The translations under genes were made by a program, and so were the position numbers. From Chryseobacterium foetidum (GTDB taxonomy: Bacteria; Bacteroidota; Bacteroidia; Flavobacteriales; Weeksellaceae): a stretch of DNA of 64,000 bases. The notes beneath the pieces are model-generated. The model worked only from the letters and a program-made list of their open reading frames with translations, was not told the DNA's origin and did no database searches. Of this stretch, positions 46,076-54,934 are shown in pieces (position 1 is the stretch's first letter; each line of letters starts with the position of its first letter). The stretch lies in assembly GCF_025457425.1 (NCBI RefSeq), contig NZ_JAMXIA010000001.1, positions 1,860,001 through 1,924,000 on the forward strand. The letters run 5' to 3'.

Positions 46076-46206
46076 TGACTATTGTTATTGAGAATTATAA
46101 CAAAACGAACATTCAAATCTAATTAAAAAACTTCGTTATTTCAATTTAATAGTAGGACTTTGCGATTTTAAAACAGATAGTAGTCCAAAACATTTTCTTT
46201 TATAAA

Positions 46207-46884
46207 ATGAACATTTTATTTACCAAAAATTTAAAAAAAGAATATATCTCCGAGAAATTGGGAAGTGATATTTCGTTTGAAACAATTGAGGTCATCAAAA
46301 TAAAATCCCTTCCAGTAAAAAGTTTTGATTTAAAAGACAATTCATTGATTTTCACAAGCGCAAACGGTGTAAAATCCTTTTTCGAAAACGGTTTTAAGCC
46401 TGATGAAGATTTTACGTCAAAAAACTACAACAAAATCTACTGCGTTGGCGAAAAAACCAAGAGAGAACTTCGGAAAAACGGTTTCGGAACCTTTAAAGTT
46501 TTAAAAAATGCCGAAACGCTTTTAAAGTTTATTATTGAAAAATGTTCGCAACAAAAATTCATTCATTTCTGTGGAAATTTGGCGCTTGACGTTTTGGATA
46601 AAAAACTTCCGCTGCAAAATATTCAGTATAAAAAAGTAGTGGTTTATGAGACTGAAGAGCTCAATCCGACAATTACTGAGAAATATCACGCCATAGTTTT
46701 TTTTAGCCCAAGCGGAGTTCGTAGTTTTGCGAAAAATAATCCTCTGGAAAACACACTCCTTTTTTCGATTGGCGAAACCACTTCCAAAGAATTAAAAAAA
46801 TTTACTGATAATAAAATTTTTACCAGTAGAAAAAACAATTTAGAAGATTTATTAAAAATGCTGTCTGCAAACCTGAGCTTTTAA
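46207..46884 (+). CDS. hemD: Uroporphyrinogen-III synthase
   Basis: A 225-residue protein of the poorly conserved HemD family. Recognisable parts are LIFTSANGVKSFFENG (about residues 48-63), YCVGEKTKRELRKNGFG and AIVFFSPSGVRSFAKNNP. It closes hydroxymethylbilane to uroporphyrinogen III. Identity is supported by the next gene, hemE, 30 bases downstream. The spacer to hemE holds GAGCCAGAAGCCAAAAGCTA. Confidence 0.87.
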   Translation: MNILFTKNLKKEYISEKLGSDISFETIEVIKIKSLPVKSFDLKDNSLIFTSANGVKSFFENGFKPDEDFTSKNYNKIYCVGEKTKRELRKNGFGTFKVLKNAETLLKFIIEKCSQQKFIHFCGNLALDVLDKKLPLQNIQYKKVVVYETEELNPTITEKYHAIVFFSPSGVRSFAKNNPLENTLLFSIGETTSKELKKFTDNKIFTSRKNNLEDLLKMLSANLSF

Positions 46885-46914
46885 AGCCATGAGCCAGAAG
46901 CCAAAAGCTAAGTT

Positions 46915-47946
46915 ATGATAAAAAACGACCTATATTTAAAAGCACTTCGTGGCGAAACTGTAGAAAGACCGCCGGTTTGGATGATGAGACAGGCAGGAAG
47001 ATATTTGCCGGAATTCATTGCCCTTCGTGACAAATACGACTTCTTCACAAGATGCCAGACTCCGGAACTGGCCTCTGAAATCACTGTTCAGCCCATCAGA
47101 AGATTTCCGTTGGATGCTGCGATTTTGTTTTCAGACATTCTGGTAGTTCCTCAAGCGATGGGAATTGATTTCAAAATGAAAGAATCAGTTGGTCCGTGGT
47201 TGGAGGAGCCCATCAGAACTGCAGAACAGGTGGATAACATCGTTGTTCCTGATGTGAACGACACTTTAGGATACGTTTTCGACGCGATAGAAATGACTTT
47301 GGAAAAGCTGGATAACGAAATTCCTTTGATTGGATTCGCAGGTTCTCCTTGGACAATTTTGTGTTACTGCATCGAAGGAAGAGGTTCGAAAGATTTTAAT
47401 ATTGCTAAATCTTTCTGTTTCCTGCAAACCGAAGCGGCGCATAAATTATTACAAAAAATCACAGATACAACGATTGCTTATCTGAAAAGAAAAGTTGAAA
47501 AAGGTGTTTCTGCAGTTCAGGTTTTCGATTCTTGGGGCGGAATGCTGTCTCCGGCAGATTATCAGGAGTTTTCATATCAGTACATCAACCAGATTGTTGA
47601 AGCTTTGGCACCGTTGACTCATGTTGTGGTTTTCGGAAAAGGCTGCTGGTTTGCTTTGGAAGATATGACGAAATCAAAAGCCTCTGCACTGGGCGTTGAC
47701 TGGACGATCACTCCGGAATTAGCAAGAAAATTCACCAATAATTCTGTGACTTTACAGGGGAATTTTGACCCATCGAGATTGCATTCAACTCCTGAAACAA
47801 TCAGAAAAATGGTTCATGAGATGATTAACCGTTTTGGAAAGGATCAATATATTGTCAATTTAGGACACGGGATTTTACCGAATATTCCTGTGGAGAATGC
47901 TGAAGCGTTTATCAGAGCCGTTGTGGATTGGAAGCCAAATAATTAA
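46915..47946 (+). CDS. hemE: Uroporphyrinogen decarboxylase
   Basis: A 343-residue enzyme that removes four carboxyl groups to form coproporphyrinogen III. The conserved opening is [17 protein letters not shown]. The catalytic Asp is in [17 protein letters not shown]-terminal [15 protein letters not shown] and [16 protein letters not shown] are family signatures. Its stop shares one base with the start of the next gene. Confidence 0.96.
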   Translation: MIKNDLYLKALRGETVERPPVWMMRQAGRYLPEFIALRDKYDFFTRCQTPELASEITVQPIRRFPLDAAILFSDILVVPQAMGIDFKMKESVGPWLEEPIRTAEQVDNIVVPDVNDTLGYVFDAIEMTLEKLDNEIPLIGFAGSPWTILCYCIEGRGSKDFNIAKSFCFLQTEAAHKLLQKITDTTIAYLKRKVEKGVSAVQVFDSWGGMLSPADYQEFSYQYINQIVEALAPLTHVVVFGKGCWFALEDMTKSKASALGVDWTITPELARKFTNNSVTLQGNFDPSRLHSTPETIRKMVHEMINRFGKDQYIVNLGHGILPNIPVENAEAFIRAVVDWKPNN

Positions 47947-48485
47947 TGAACTCCAATATTGATCTATCTGAATTGAAGCACATTCTTGATTTTGAATATT
48001 TTGAAACCTATTCTTTACAACGTGGTTCGGATTTTGAAAAAATCATAATTGAAAAAGGAGAAGTGTGTGATCTGCTATCAGAAAAATATAAATCTGAAGA
48101 TTTGAGTGTTGAAGAAAATCAAAAACTTATTGATCTGAATTTACAATTGCATAATGTTCAATTTTTAGTTGATGAAGATCAAAAACTTCATTACTCCGCT
48201 GAAAAACTGAAGAGATTTTATTCGAACGATTATGAAGCAACAGAGTTAACAAAGATACTTAAAACTAAAACGGAAAACGTTCCAGCTTGGATGTGTGCTC
48301 CAGTTTATCGTGATGCTATCGTATTTTATGATAGAAATGATACGATTATTGAGGTTTTAAACATTTGTTTTTCCTGTGAATTTATTCAAAATTCAAATAA
48401 ACATTTCATAGATGCTGATATAAGTGTTTATCAAAGTCTAAAAAATCTTTTTATACGGTTTGGACATAAAATTGAATCCGATTAA
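47946..48485 (+). CDS. Hypothetical protein coupled to hemE
   Basis: A 179-residue soluble, acidic protein that I do not recognise. The first half is helical and charged. The second half contains VPAWMCAPVYRDAIVFYDRN and LNICFSCEFIQNS, with Cys pairs that could bind a metal or be incidental. Its ATG overlaps the hemE stop by one base (TAATG), so translation is coupled. A strong two-way hairpin follows. Confidence 0.6.
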   Translation: MNSNIDLSELKHILDFEYFETYSLQRGSDFEKIIIEKGEVCDLLSEKYKSEDLSVEENQKLIDLNLQLHNVQFLVDEDQKLHYSAEKLKRFYSNDYEATELTKILKTKTENVPAWMCAPVYRDAIVFYDRNDTIIEVLNICFSCEFIQNSNKHFIDADISVYQSLKNLFIRFGHKIESD

Positions 48486-48492
48486 TAAAACA

Positions 48493-48526
48493 AAAATCCC
48501 TTTCAAAATAATTTGAAAGGGATTTT
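48493..48526. terminator. Bidirectional terminator
   Basis: Fifteen-base perfect arms (48493-48507 and 48512-48526, core ATCCCTTTCAAA / TTTGAAAGGGAT) with a 4-base loop. A-rich and T-rich flanks let it stop transcripts from both sides: the hemE unit and the convergent nitroreductase gene. Confidence 0.85.
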
Positions 48527-48546
48527 CTATGAAAAAAACTTAGCTC

Positions 48547-49179
48547 TTAATTTAATTCTGTAATAAAATCTTCTTTGGATTTTCTCACTTTAGTCAGGTT
48601 CACCAACCAGTCATTTTCAGAATCTCTGTAACCGATTGGTAGAAGAAGAACGCTTTTCAGACCTTTCTCTTTTAGATTTAAAATTTTATCCACAGCTTCA
48701 GGCGAAAAACCTTCCATCGGTGTAGAATCCACGCCTTCAAAAGCTGCAGCAATAATCGCCGCACTGAAAGGAATGTAAGCCTGTTTCGCCGCATGATTAA
48801 AGTTTTCTTCAGCAGTTCTCGGTGGATACATTGCTAAAAGCTGCTGTCTGTAATTTTCCCAGCCCTCGTTTTTAAAACCTCTGATTTCATTGGTCAGATC
48901 AAACATTTTGTTGATTCTCTCTTCGGTGTAATTATCCCAAGCTGCAAAAACCAAAAGGTGCGAACAATCCGTAATCTGCGGTTGATTCCAGGCGTGAGGT
49001 TTTATCTGTTCCTTAATTTCCTGATTGCTGATGACAATAATTTCTACAGGCTGCAAACCGCTTGATGTGGGAGCCAGCCTTGCCGCTTCTAATATTTTAT
49101 CTAATTTTTCCTGAGACACTTTCTGTCCGTTCATTGCTTTTGTAGCAAATCTCCAGTTTAGTTTTTCTAATAATTCCAT
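48547..49179 (-). CDS. NAD(P)H-dependent nitroreductase-family oxidoreductase
   Basis: A 210-residue flavin enzyme. The FMN-binding pattern is NWRFATKAMNGQKVS followed by AARLAPTSSGLQPVEIIVIS. The C-terminal GLKSVLLLPIGYRDSEND is common to NfsB-like proteins. Such enzymes reduce nitroaromatics, quinones or flavin-linked substrates using FMN; the natural substrate is unknown. It is transcribed alone. Confidence 0.88.
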   Translation of the reverse strand: MELLEKLNWRFATKAMNGQKVSQEKLDKILEAARLAPTSSGLQPVEIIVISNQEIKEQIKPHAWNQPQITDCSHLLVFAAWDNYTEERINKMFDLTNEIRGFKNEGWENYRQQLLAMYPPRTAEENFNHAAKQAYIPFSAAIIAAAFEGVDSTPMEGFSPEAVDKILNLKEKGLKSVLLLPIGYRDSENDWLVNLTKVRKSKEDFITELN

Positions 49180-49226
49180 GTGTTGAATAAATTTTACGGA
49201 ACAAAATTAGAAGAAAATTCAATAAA

Positions 49227-49246
49227 AAAGCCCATCAACAGGCTAT
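49227..49246 (-). terminator. Hairpin upstream of the nitroreductase gene
   Basis: On the minus strand AGCC-TGTTGATG-GGCT is followed by TTTTTTATT. It lies after the cytochrome gene and before the nitroreductase start, so it is a second stop for the cytochrome transcript. Confidence 0.5.
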
Positions 49247-49322
49247 TTGTGCTATTGCTAAAATCTATAATGTAACAAAAAAGGTTACAATTGGTTAAAA
49301 GGGAAAATATTTAGCCACAAAA

Positions 49323-49349
49323 AAATCTCTTCCATAATAAAAGAGATTT
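49323..49349 (-). terminator. Terminator of the cytochrome lipoprotein gene
   Basis: AAATCTCTT (49323-49331) and AAGAGATTT (49341-49349) pair. On the minus strand the stem is followed by TTTTTTTG, 20 bases after the stop. Confidence 0.7.
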
Positions 49350-49368
49350 AATTTAAATTTTAAAAATA

Positions 49369-49668
49369 TTATTTTGTTTTTGCTGAAACAATATAGTCGT
49401 AAACCCATTGGTGTTGCTCGTCTGTCAACCTTGCTTTAGGAGCCATGGAATTCATAATTCCTACCCACTCCACAGAAGTAAAATCATCTGGTTTTGGCAG
49501 ACCGTGACATTTTTTGCAAGAATTTTCGAAAATTGTTTTCCCTTGAGCCAGTTGTTCAGAAGTACTTGTAGCTGCTGCAGGAGCTGTAGTTGTTGCAACA
49601 ACCGCTTTTGGTGTGCACGACGCGAAAAGCAATGCTGCTAAAAGAGAAGTTCCTATGAGTTTTTTCAT
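49369..49668 (-). CDS. Small mono-haem c-type cytochrome lipoprotein
   Basis: A 99-residue protein. A lipoprotein signal peptide ends at FASC (Cys18). A flexible Ala/Thr linker (about 20-37) precedes one haem site, CKKCH at residues 51-55. A later Met in GIMNSMAPKA is the likely distal ligand. It is expected on the outer face of the inner membrane or on the outer membrane, as an electron carrier. The gene stands alone between terminators. Confidence 0.85.
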   Translation of the reverse strand: MKKLIGTSLLAALLFASCTPKAVVATTTAPAAATSTSEQLAQGKTIFENSCKKCHGLPKPDDFTSVEWVGIMNSMAPKARLTDEQHQWVYDYIVSAKTK

Positions 49669-49786
49669 TTTATAAAAGTTTGATAAACAAAATTAGTGTT
49701 TCAGATTTTATTTTGTGTTCTCAAAACTTAATTTAGAAGCATTAAAATTAAGACTTTCATTAAACGCTTTTTCCTTTAAATTTTTA

Positions 49787-49794
49787 TATTTTTG
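49787..49794 (+). promoter_or_regulatory. Candidate -7 promoter box of meaB
   Basis: TATTTTTG matches TAnnTTTG and ends 5 bases before the meaB ATG, implying a nearly leaderless transcript if used. Confidence 0.3.
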
Positions 49795-49799
49795 AATCG

Positions 49800-50786
49800 A
49801 TGAAAATCTCTACACAGGAACTTTTCGAGGGAGTACGTTCAGGCAACAAACGCCTGATTGGCAAAGCTATTACTTTGGTTGAAAGCAAAAAAGCCGAACA
49901 CAGAAAGCAGGCTGAAGATTTGCTGAAACAGATTATGCCATTTACTGGAAAATCCATTCGTGTAGGAATTACAGGCGTTCCGGGAGCAGGAAAATCAACT
50001 TTTATAGAAAATTTTGGACTTCTGGCAATTTCAAAAGGTAAAAAAGTGGCTGTTTTGGCAATCGATCCAAGCTCTGCCATCAACAAAGGAAGTATTTTGG
50101 GCGACAAAACCAGAATGGAGGAACTGACTAAAGAAGAAAACGCTTTCATCAGACCTTCCCCGAGTTCTGGATTTTTGGGAGGCGTTGCCAATGCTACGTT
50201 TGAAACAATGCTTATCTGTGAAGCTGCGGGTTACGACTATATTTTAATTGAAACCGTTGGTGTAGGGCAATCTGAAACTTTAGTAGCCGACATTACGGAT
50301 GTTTTTTTATTTTTAAAAATTATTGGTGGCGGAGACGAGCTTCAGGGAATCAAAAGAGGGATTATGGAGATGACTGATGTGATTTTCATTAATAAAGTAG
50401 ATGACGACAACCTTCAGAAAGCTAAAAACACAAGACTTGAACTGAAACGTGCTTTGGATTTTATTCCACCGAAGGAGAAGGACTGGAAAGTTCAGATTTT
50501 ATTAGGTTCAGCTTTACATAATAAAGGTCTGGAAGATGTTTTTGATAAAATTGATGATTTCATTTCATTAAAAAAGAAATCCGGAAGATTTGAGCTGATA
50601 AGAAAACAGCAGTCAGAAAAACGCTTTGAGTACTGGGTTCAGGAATATATTTTAGCTTCGCTGAAAAAAAATAATCTGTTTGAAGAAGCTTATTTTGAGC
50701 ACAAAAAAAATGCTTCAGAACAGGTTTCAAATCCAAGTTCTGAAGCAAAATTATTTGTTGACAAATTCCTTAATAATGAAGATTAA
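49800..50786 (+). CDS. meaB: Methylmalonyl-CoA mutase-associated GTPase MeaB
   Basis: A 328-residue G3E-family P-loop GTPase. The P-loop GVPGAGKST is at residues 59-67. Further signatures are LAIDPSSAINKGSILGDKTR, IETVGVGQSE (switch II) and NKVDD (base recognition). MeaB protects and loads cobalamin-dependent methylmalonyl-CoA mutase. The mutase genes are not in this window. Its end overlaps the stop of the convergent DUF4251 gene by 4 bases. Confidence 0.93.
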   Translation: MKISTQELFEGVRSGNKRLIGKAITLVESKKAEHRKQAEDLLKQIMPFTGKSIRVGITGVPGAGKSTFIENFGLLAISKGKKVAVLAIDPSSAINKGSILGDKTRMEELTKEENAFIRPSPSSGFLGGVANATFETMLICEAAGYDYILIETVGVGQSETLVADITDVFLFLKIIGGGDELQGIKRGIMEMTDVIFINKVDDDNLQKAKNTRLELKRALDFIPPKEKDWKVQILLGSALHNKGLEDVFDKIDDFISLKKKSGRFELIRKQQSEKRFEYWVQEYILASLKKNNLFEEAYFEHKKNASEQVSNPSSEAKLFVDKFLNNED

Positions 50787-51331
50787 AGTTTATCTTTTTT
50801 AGTCTGAATTTCTGTTTTAGAAATATATCCGTCGTAAGAAATCGGCTGTCTGTCGTTGCTTTTGATTGAAACCAAAGCTTTTCCGTTCTTAAAAATTTCA
50901 ATGAAAATATCAGATACATTCGTAACGTCTTTCGGCTGGATTTTATAAATCCATTTTCCTTTTTTCTTCTGAGATTTTTCTATGGTAAAGTCTTTTGAAG
51001 TAAATCTATAACTATTACCATCGGGATTATTATAGCTTGGGTTAAAAGATCTTCCGAAATATGGCAAAACGACTTCGAGCTCGTTCTTATTTATACTGAA
51101 ACCATATCCGTCACCCTGTAACTGAAACATTCGTACGGCAGGCGCATTCGGCATTGAGTTGGCGATGTTGATGACATCATAATTGGTTGGGTTGGCTCTT
51201 TCTGCATGAAAGCTGAATTCATCAGAATTAACCAGAGCATTTGTTTCTGCCGGTGACATTTCCTGCGCTGAAATATTCTGGAAATTCAGGATAAACCCGA
51301 ACATAAGAATAAATACAATATATTTTTTCAT
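50783..51331 (-). CDS. DUF4251 exported protein
   Basis: A 182-residue protein with a signal peptide (to about residue 22, ISAQ). The mature part matches DUF4251: FSFHAERANPTNYDV, a long middle with GDGYGFSINKNELEVVLPYFG, then SNDRQPISYDGYI at the end. Members are Bacteroidota-specific, probably periplasmic, and of unknown function. Confidence 0.8.
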   Translation of the reverse strand: MKKYIVFILMFGFILNFQNISAQEMSPAETNALVNSDEFSFHAERANPTNYDVINIANSMPNAPAVRMFQLQGDGYGFSINKNELEVVLPYFGRSFNPSYNNPDGNSYRFTSKDFTIEKSQKKKGKWIYKIQPKDVTNVSDIFIEIFKNGKALVSIKSNDRQPISYDGYISKTEIQTKKDKL

Positions 51332-51443
51332 AATTTAATTAAATAAGATTAGCATTATACATAACAAATTTTGTGCTAATATAATATTTTGTTTTCCGTT
51401 TGGAACAAAAATTGTAAGACAGCCAATATTAACACGCGAAACA

Positions 51444-52250
51444 ATGAAAACTAAATTCTTTTTAGGGTTAGGCGCAGCTTTACTAACTGCTGCAGCATGT
51501 ACAACCAACCCAATTACCGGCAGATCTTCACTTCAGATTGCAAATAATTCTGAGATCCTTACCATGGCATCTCAGGAATACAAAACTACACTTACTGGAT
51601 CAAAAGTGGTAAAAGGAACGGCAGACGCCAACCGGGTGGTAAATGTAGGGAATAAAATAAAGAATGCAGCAGAAAAATATTATGCAAACATCGGCAGGCA
51701 GGCTGATCTGGCCAATTATGCATGGGAGTTTAATTTAATTCAGGACAAACAGATTAACGCATGGTGTATGCCTGGCGGAAAAGTTGCAGTTTATACCGGA
51801 ATTTTGCCAATTACTAAAGACGAGACAGGTTTAGCTGTTGTGATGGGACACGAAGTTTCTCACGCTCTTGCAGGTCACGGAAACGAGAGAATTTCTCAGT
51901 CTATGGTTGCGCAATATGGCGGACAGATCTTGGGTGGTTCAATATCCAATGCACAATGGGCAAAAGTATTTCAGGCGGCTTACCCTATCGGATCGCAGGT
52001 AGCTTTATTAAAATATGGGCGAAATCAGGAATCTGAAGCAGATCAGATGGGATTATATTTAATGTCGATGGCCGGATACGATCCAAGACAGTCAATCCCT
52101 TTCTGGCAGAGAATGGAATCGGCTTCTACAGGAGCAAGACAACCGGAATTCCTTTCTACACACCCGAATCCTGAGACCAGAATTTCAGGTTTAAACAAAA
52201 ATCTACCTCAGGCTTTAGAATATTATAAAGCAGCTGGAGGAAGACTTTAA
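51444..52250 (+). CDS. M48-family metalloprotease lipoprotein
   Basis: A 268-residue protein. A lipobox at AAAC (Cys19) is followed by TTNPITGRSSL, standard for this group. The zinc site is HEVSH (His136, Glu137, His140) with the third ligand Glu in QESEADQMG (about 194). This is the compact periplasmic type related to BepA/LoiP, thought to trim or degrade misfolded outer-membrane proteins. A clear terminator follows. Confidence 0.9.
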   Translation: MKTKFFLGLGAALLTAAACTTNPITGRSSLQIANNSEILTMASQEYKTTLTGSKVVKGTADANRVVNVGNKIKNAAEKYYANIGRQADLANYAWEFNLIQDKQINAWCMPGGKVAVYTGILPITKDETGLAVVMGHEVSHALAGHGNERISQSMVAQYGGQILGGSISNAQWAKVFQAAYPIGSQVALLKYGRNQESEADQMGLYLMSMAGYDPRQSIPFWQRMESASTGARQPEFLSTHPNPETRISGLNKNLPQALEYYKAAGGRL

Positions 52251-52262
52251 ATATAAAATATT

Positions 52263-52296
52263 GCCTGATTCCATTATAAATCAGGCTTTTTTTTAA
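52263..52296 (+). terminator. Terminator after the M48 protease gene
   Basis: GCCTGATT (52263-52270) and AATCAGGC (52279-52286) pair perfectly and run into eight T. Confidence 0.85.
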
Positions 52297-52316
52297 TCTT
52301 ATTTAAATTTAAAACT

Positions 52317-52634
52317 ATGAAAAATCTATCGATAACGGGAATCGTACTTTTAGCAATAGCAATTTTGCTTTTCTACCTTACAACTGATGGTTTCACAACA
52401 GAGGAAATTGGTCTTCCTCACGTAATGGGAATCATGGGTGGCGTAGGAATTGGTTTAATCATCGGAGGAATCGTTGGTTATTCAAGCAAAGGTTCTGCAA
52501 TTAAAGAAGAACAACGACGAAAAGAATATAAACAGCTTCAGCAGGAAAAAGCTGAAATGGAACTTAAAGCCCAGCAAATTGCCCAAAGGGAAGCAGAGCT
52601 CAACAGAGAACAAAACAGAAATCCTCAAATTTAA
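52317..52634 (+). CDS. Small membrane protein with C-terminal coiled coil
   Basis: A 105-residue protein with two membrane helices (about residues 6-22 and 38-60, the second Gly/Ile-rich: GIMGGVGIGLIIGGIVGY). A charged Gln/Glu/Lys-rich coiled-coil tail follows (about 65-100). I do not recognise a family. The terminator hairpin overlaps its stop codon. Confidence 0.6.
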   Translation: MKNLSITGIVLLAIAILLFYLTTDGFTTEEIGLPHVMGIMGGVGIGLIIGGIVGYSSKGSAIKEEQRRKEYKQLQQEKAEMELKAQQIAQREAELNREQNRNPQI

Positions 52635-52648
52635 TTTGAGGATTTTTT
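52621..52648 (+). terminator. Terminator overlapping the end of the 52317 gene
   Basis: ATCCTCAAAT (52621-52630) and ATTTGAGGAT (52634-52643) pair, followed by TTTTT. The stop codon lies within the hairpin loop region. Confidence 0.75.
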
Positions 52649-52668
52649 GTATTAAGACAGAATCTGAT

Positions 52669-53298
52669 TTAGAATTTGTATCCGACACCGACCATGAAAA
52701 GATTAGCTCTGTTGTCATAACGGATGGTTTCTGTATTTCCCGCACCTCCTACTCTTCTCACAAAGTCTCTTTGATCTTTCGTTAAAGCACCCTCATATTT
52801 TGCATTCAATACAAGACTCTTCAATTCTACCTGTGCACCAAACTGATAACCTACTGTAAATTGGTTTTTAGAATTTTCTACAAAATCATTGTACGTGTCT
52901 TCCTTAGCGAGATTGTAGCTCATTACAGGGCCAATAAATACTCCAAGTGTGTTACCTAAAACTTTATGTCCAACCAAAAGCGGAACATCCAATCTGTTGT
53001 TTTTCACATCAAAAGTGGTGTTCGAAACAGGATCTGTGAATTCGTTTTTAAATGTTGTGTAGTACACCTCAGGCATTGCAAAAAATCCTAAGGGTAAATC
53101 AACTTTTACAGAAAGACCAACGTTGAAACCAACGTTATTACTTCCTTTGTTTTCAAACGCAGCGGTGGCAGAATTTGAAATGTTTTTCCAGGATGGCGAA
53201 CCTGTCGGAAAGATTAAATTGGCCTTTCCGGCTAATGAAATCTGTGCAGTTGCTCCCATTGAAATTCCTATTAAAGCGATGCTAAGAACTTTTTTCAT
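52669..53298 (-). CDS. Outer-membrane beta-barrel protein
   Basis: A 209-residue protein from the ATG at 53298 (MKKVLSIALIGISMGATAQ, a signal peptide). A longer in-frame start at 53346 would precede the signal. The mature chain alternates short strands and turns and ends in GVGYKF, the aromatic terminus used by outer-membrane barrels (OMP_b-brl family). Its start lies inside the end of the MlaF gene by 17 bases, so it is translated from the same message. Confidence 0.83.
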   Translation of the reverse strand: MKKVLSIALIGISMGATAQISLAGKANLIFPTGSPSWKNISNSATAAFENKGSNNVGFNVGLSVKVDLPLGFFAMPEVYYTTFKNEFTDPVSNTTFDVKNNRLDVPLLVGHKVLGNTLGVFIGPVMSYNLAKEDTYNDFVENSKNQFTVGYQFGAQVELKSLVLNAKYEGALTKDQRDFVRRVGGAGNTETIRYDNRANLFMVGVGYKF

Positions 53299-54097
53299 TT
53301 TCGTCAATATTAGTGATTGTATTTTCAATCGTTTTATTATTTTCAAGTAAATATTCCCTCAATTCTTTGAATAATTCTGATGAATAAACGAAATCAATCA
53401 GATTTTTATTGCCCGCAGTGATGAGGATATCTTTGTCGCCTTCCCATTCTTTAATACCCAATCTCAGATAAACGATTTTTTGGCCTATCGTCATTACCGA
53501 GTTCATATCGTGGGTGTTGATAATGGTTGTGGTGTCGTACTCCTGCGTAATTTCCACCAAAAGATCGTCAATAACATTTGATGTGTAGGGATCTAATCCT
53601 GAATTCGGCTCATCACAGAACAGATATTTCGGATGGTTTACAATCGCCCTGGCAATCGCCACACGTTTCTGCATTCCTCCTGAGATTTCAGACGGAAACT
53701 TTCTGTTGGCTTTATCCAAATGCACTCTTCCGATTACCTCAAAAACCCTTCTTTTTTTCTCTCTGAAAGTAAGATTGGTAAACATATCCAGCGGAAACAT
53801 AATATTTTCTTCCACTGTCATCGAATCAAAAAGTGCACTGCCCTGAAATAATGTTCCAATTTCTGAACGGAGTTGCTGCTTTTCTTCACGGTTCATAATG
53901 TTGATATCTCTTCCATCAAACAGAATTTCCCCTGATGATGGCTGGAAAACATTCAGTAAACTTTTCAGAAAAACGGTTTTTCCCGAACCGCTCTGCCCGA
54001 TAATCAGGTTAGTTTTACCTTTTTCGAAGGTGGTTGAAATTCCTTTTAGCACTTCAACATCACCAAAACTCTTTTTAAGATTTTTTACCTCAATCAT
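53282..54097 (-). CDS. mlaF: MlaF-type ABC transporter ATP-binding protein
   Basis: A 271-residue ATPase from the ATG at 54097 (MIEVKNLKKSFGDVEVLKG). Walker A is IGQSGSGKT, the ABC signature is EISGGMQKRVAIARAI and Walker B is YLFCDEPNSGLDP. QGSALFDSMTVEENIMFPL is characteristic of the lipid-asymmetry (Mla/Ttg2A) subfamily. It powers phospholipid movement with the MlaE permease, whose stop shares one base with this start (TGATG). The longer frame to 54157 overlaps mlaE and is not used. Confidence 0.92.
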   Translation of the reverse strand: MIEVKNLKKSFGDVEVLKGISTTFEKGKTNLIIGQSGSGKTVFLKSLLNVFQPSSGEILFDGRDINIMNREEKQQLRSEIGTLFQGSALFDSMTVEENIMFPLDMFTNLTFREKKRRVFEVIGRVHLDKANRKFPSEISGGMQKRVAIARAIVNHPKYLFCDEPNSGLDPYTSNVIDDLLVEITQEYDTTTIINTHDMNSVMTIGQKIVYLRLGIKEWEGDKDILITAGNKNLIDFVYSSELFKELREYLLENNKTIENTITNIDENEKSS

Positions 54098-54849
54098 CAG
54101 CTTAATATTAATTGTGTTAAAAGCAATTCGGAAATAATGATGAAAACCATCGTCCAAACTACCGCCTGTGTACTTGCTCTACCCACTTCCAGTGAGCCAC
54201 CTTTCACATTGTACCCGAAATAGGAAGGAACTGAAGCAATCACAAAAGCAAAAACAATAGTTTTGGCAAAAGCATAGTAGATGAAAAGATTAGGCATATA
54301 CATCTGGATCCCGCTTATATAATCCGCGGTTGTCCAGCTACCAGTGATCATTCCGGCAATATAACCTCCTAAAATACCGAAAACAATACTTATCGCTATT
54401 AAAATAGGATTGAAAATCAGACAGGCAAGTATCTTAGGTAGGATCAAAAAATTGGGTGAATTAACTCCCATAATATCTAAAGCATCAATCTGTTCTGAAA
54501 CACGCATGGTTCCTATTGTTGACGCAATGTAAGACCCCACTTTTCCGGCTAAAATCAAACTGATAATCGTAGGTGCAAACTCAAGTACCAAAACAGCTTT
54601 GGTAGCGTACCCAACAAACGCAGGAGGAATTGGGAATGAAGATGCATCAAAATTATTAAACATCTGGATGGCAACTACCGCTCCCACAAATATGGATGTG
54701 AAGATAACCAACCCGAACGAATTAACACCCAAATCATTAATTTCCCGCATAAACAGCTTCCAGAAAACCCTCATTTTCTGGGGCTTCTGTAGAGATTTAC
54801 CGATCAGGATCATGTATTCTCCTATGGCTGTAAAAAACTTTTTTAACAT
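54097..54849 (-). CDS. mlaE: MlaE-type ABC transporter permease
   Basis: A 250-residue protein with about five or six membrane helices and the MlaE signature (FAPTIISLILAGKVGSYIAS, then GTMRVSEQIDALDIMGVNSP). It is the inner-membrane channel of the phospholipid transporter. It is the first gene of a three-gene unit (mlaE, mlaF, beta-barrel). Confidence 0.93.
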   Translation of the reverse strand: MLKKFFTAIGEYMILIGKSLQKPQKMRVFWKLFMREINDLGVNSFGLVIFTSIFVGAVVAIQMFNNFDASSFPIPPAFVGYATKAVLVLEFAPTIISLILAGKVGSYIASTIGTMRVSEQIDALDIMGVNSPNFLILPKILACLIFNPILIAISIVFGILGGYIAGMITGSWTTADYISGIQMYMPNLFIYYAFAKTIVFAFVIASVPSYFGYNVKGGSLEVGRASTQAVVWTMVFIIISELLLTQLILS

Positions 54850-54934
54850 TCTGCTAAATTATACTATTTTTATTTAAATAAATTGAACATGAAATGAAGA
54901 TTAAATCTCAAATATTAACCTTTCAAATGGGTTT

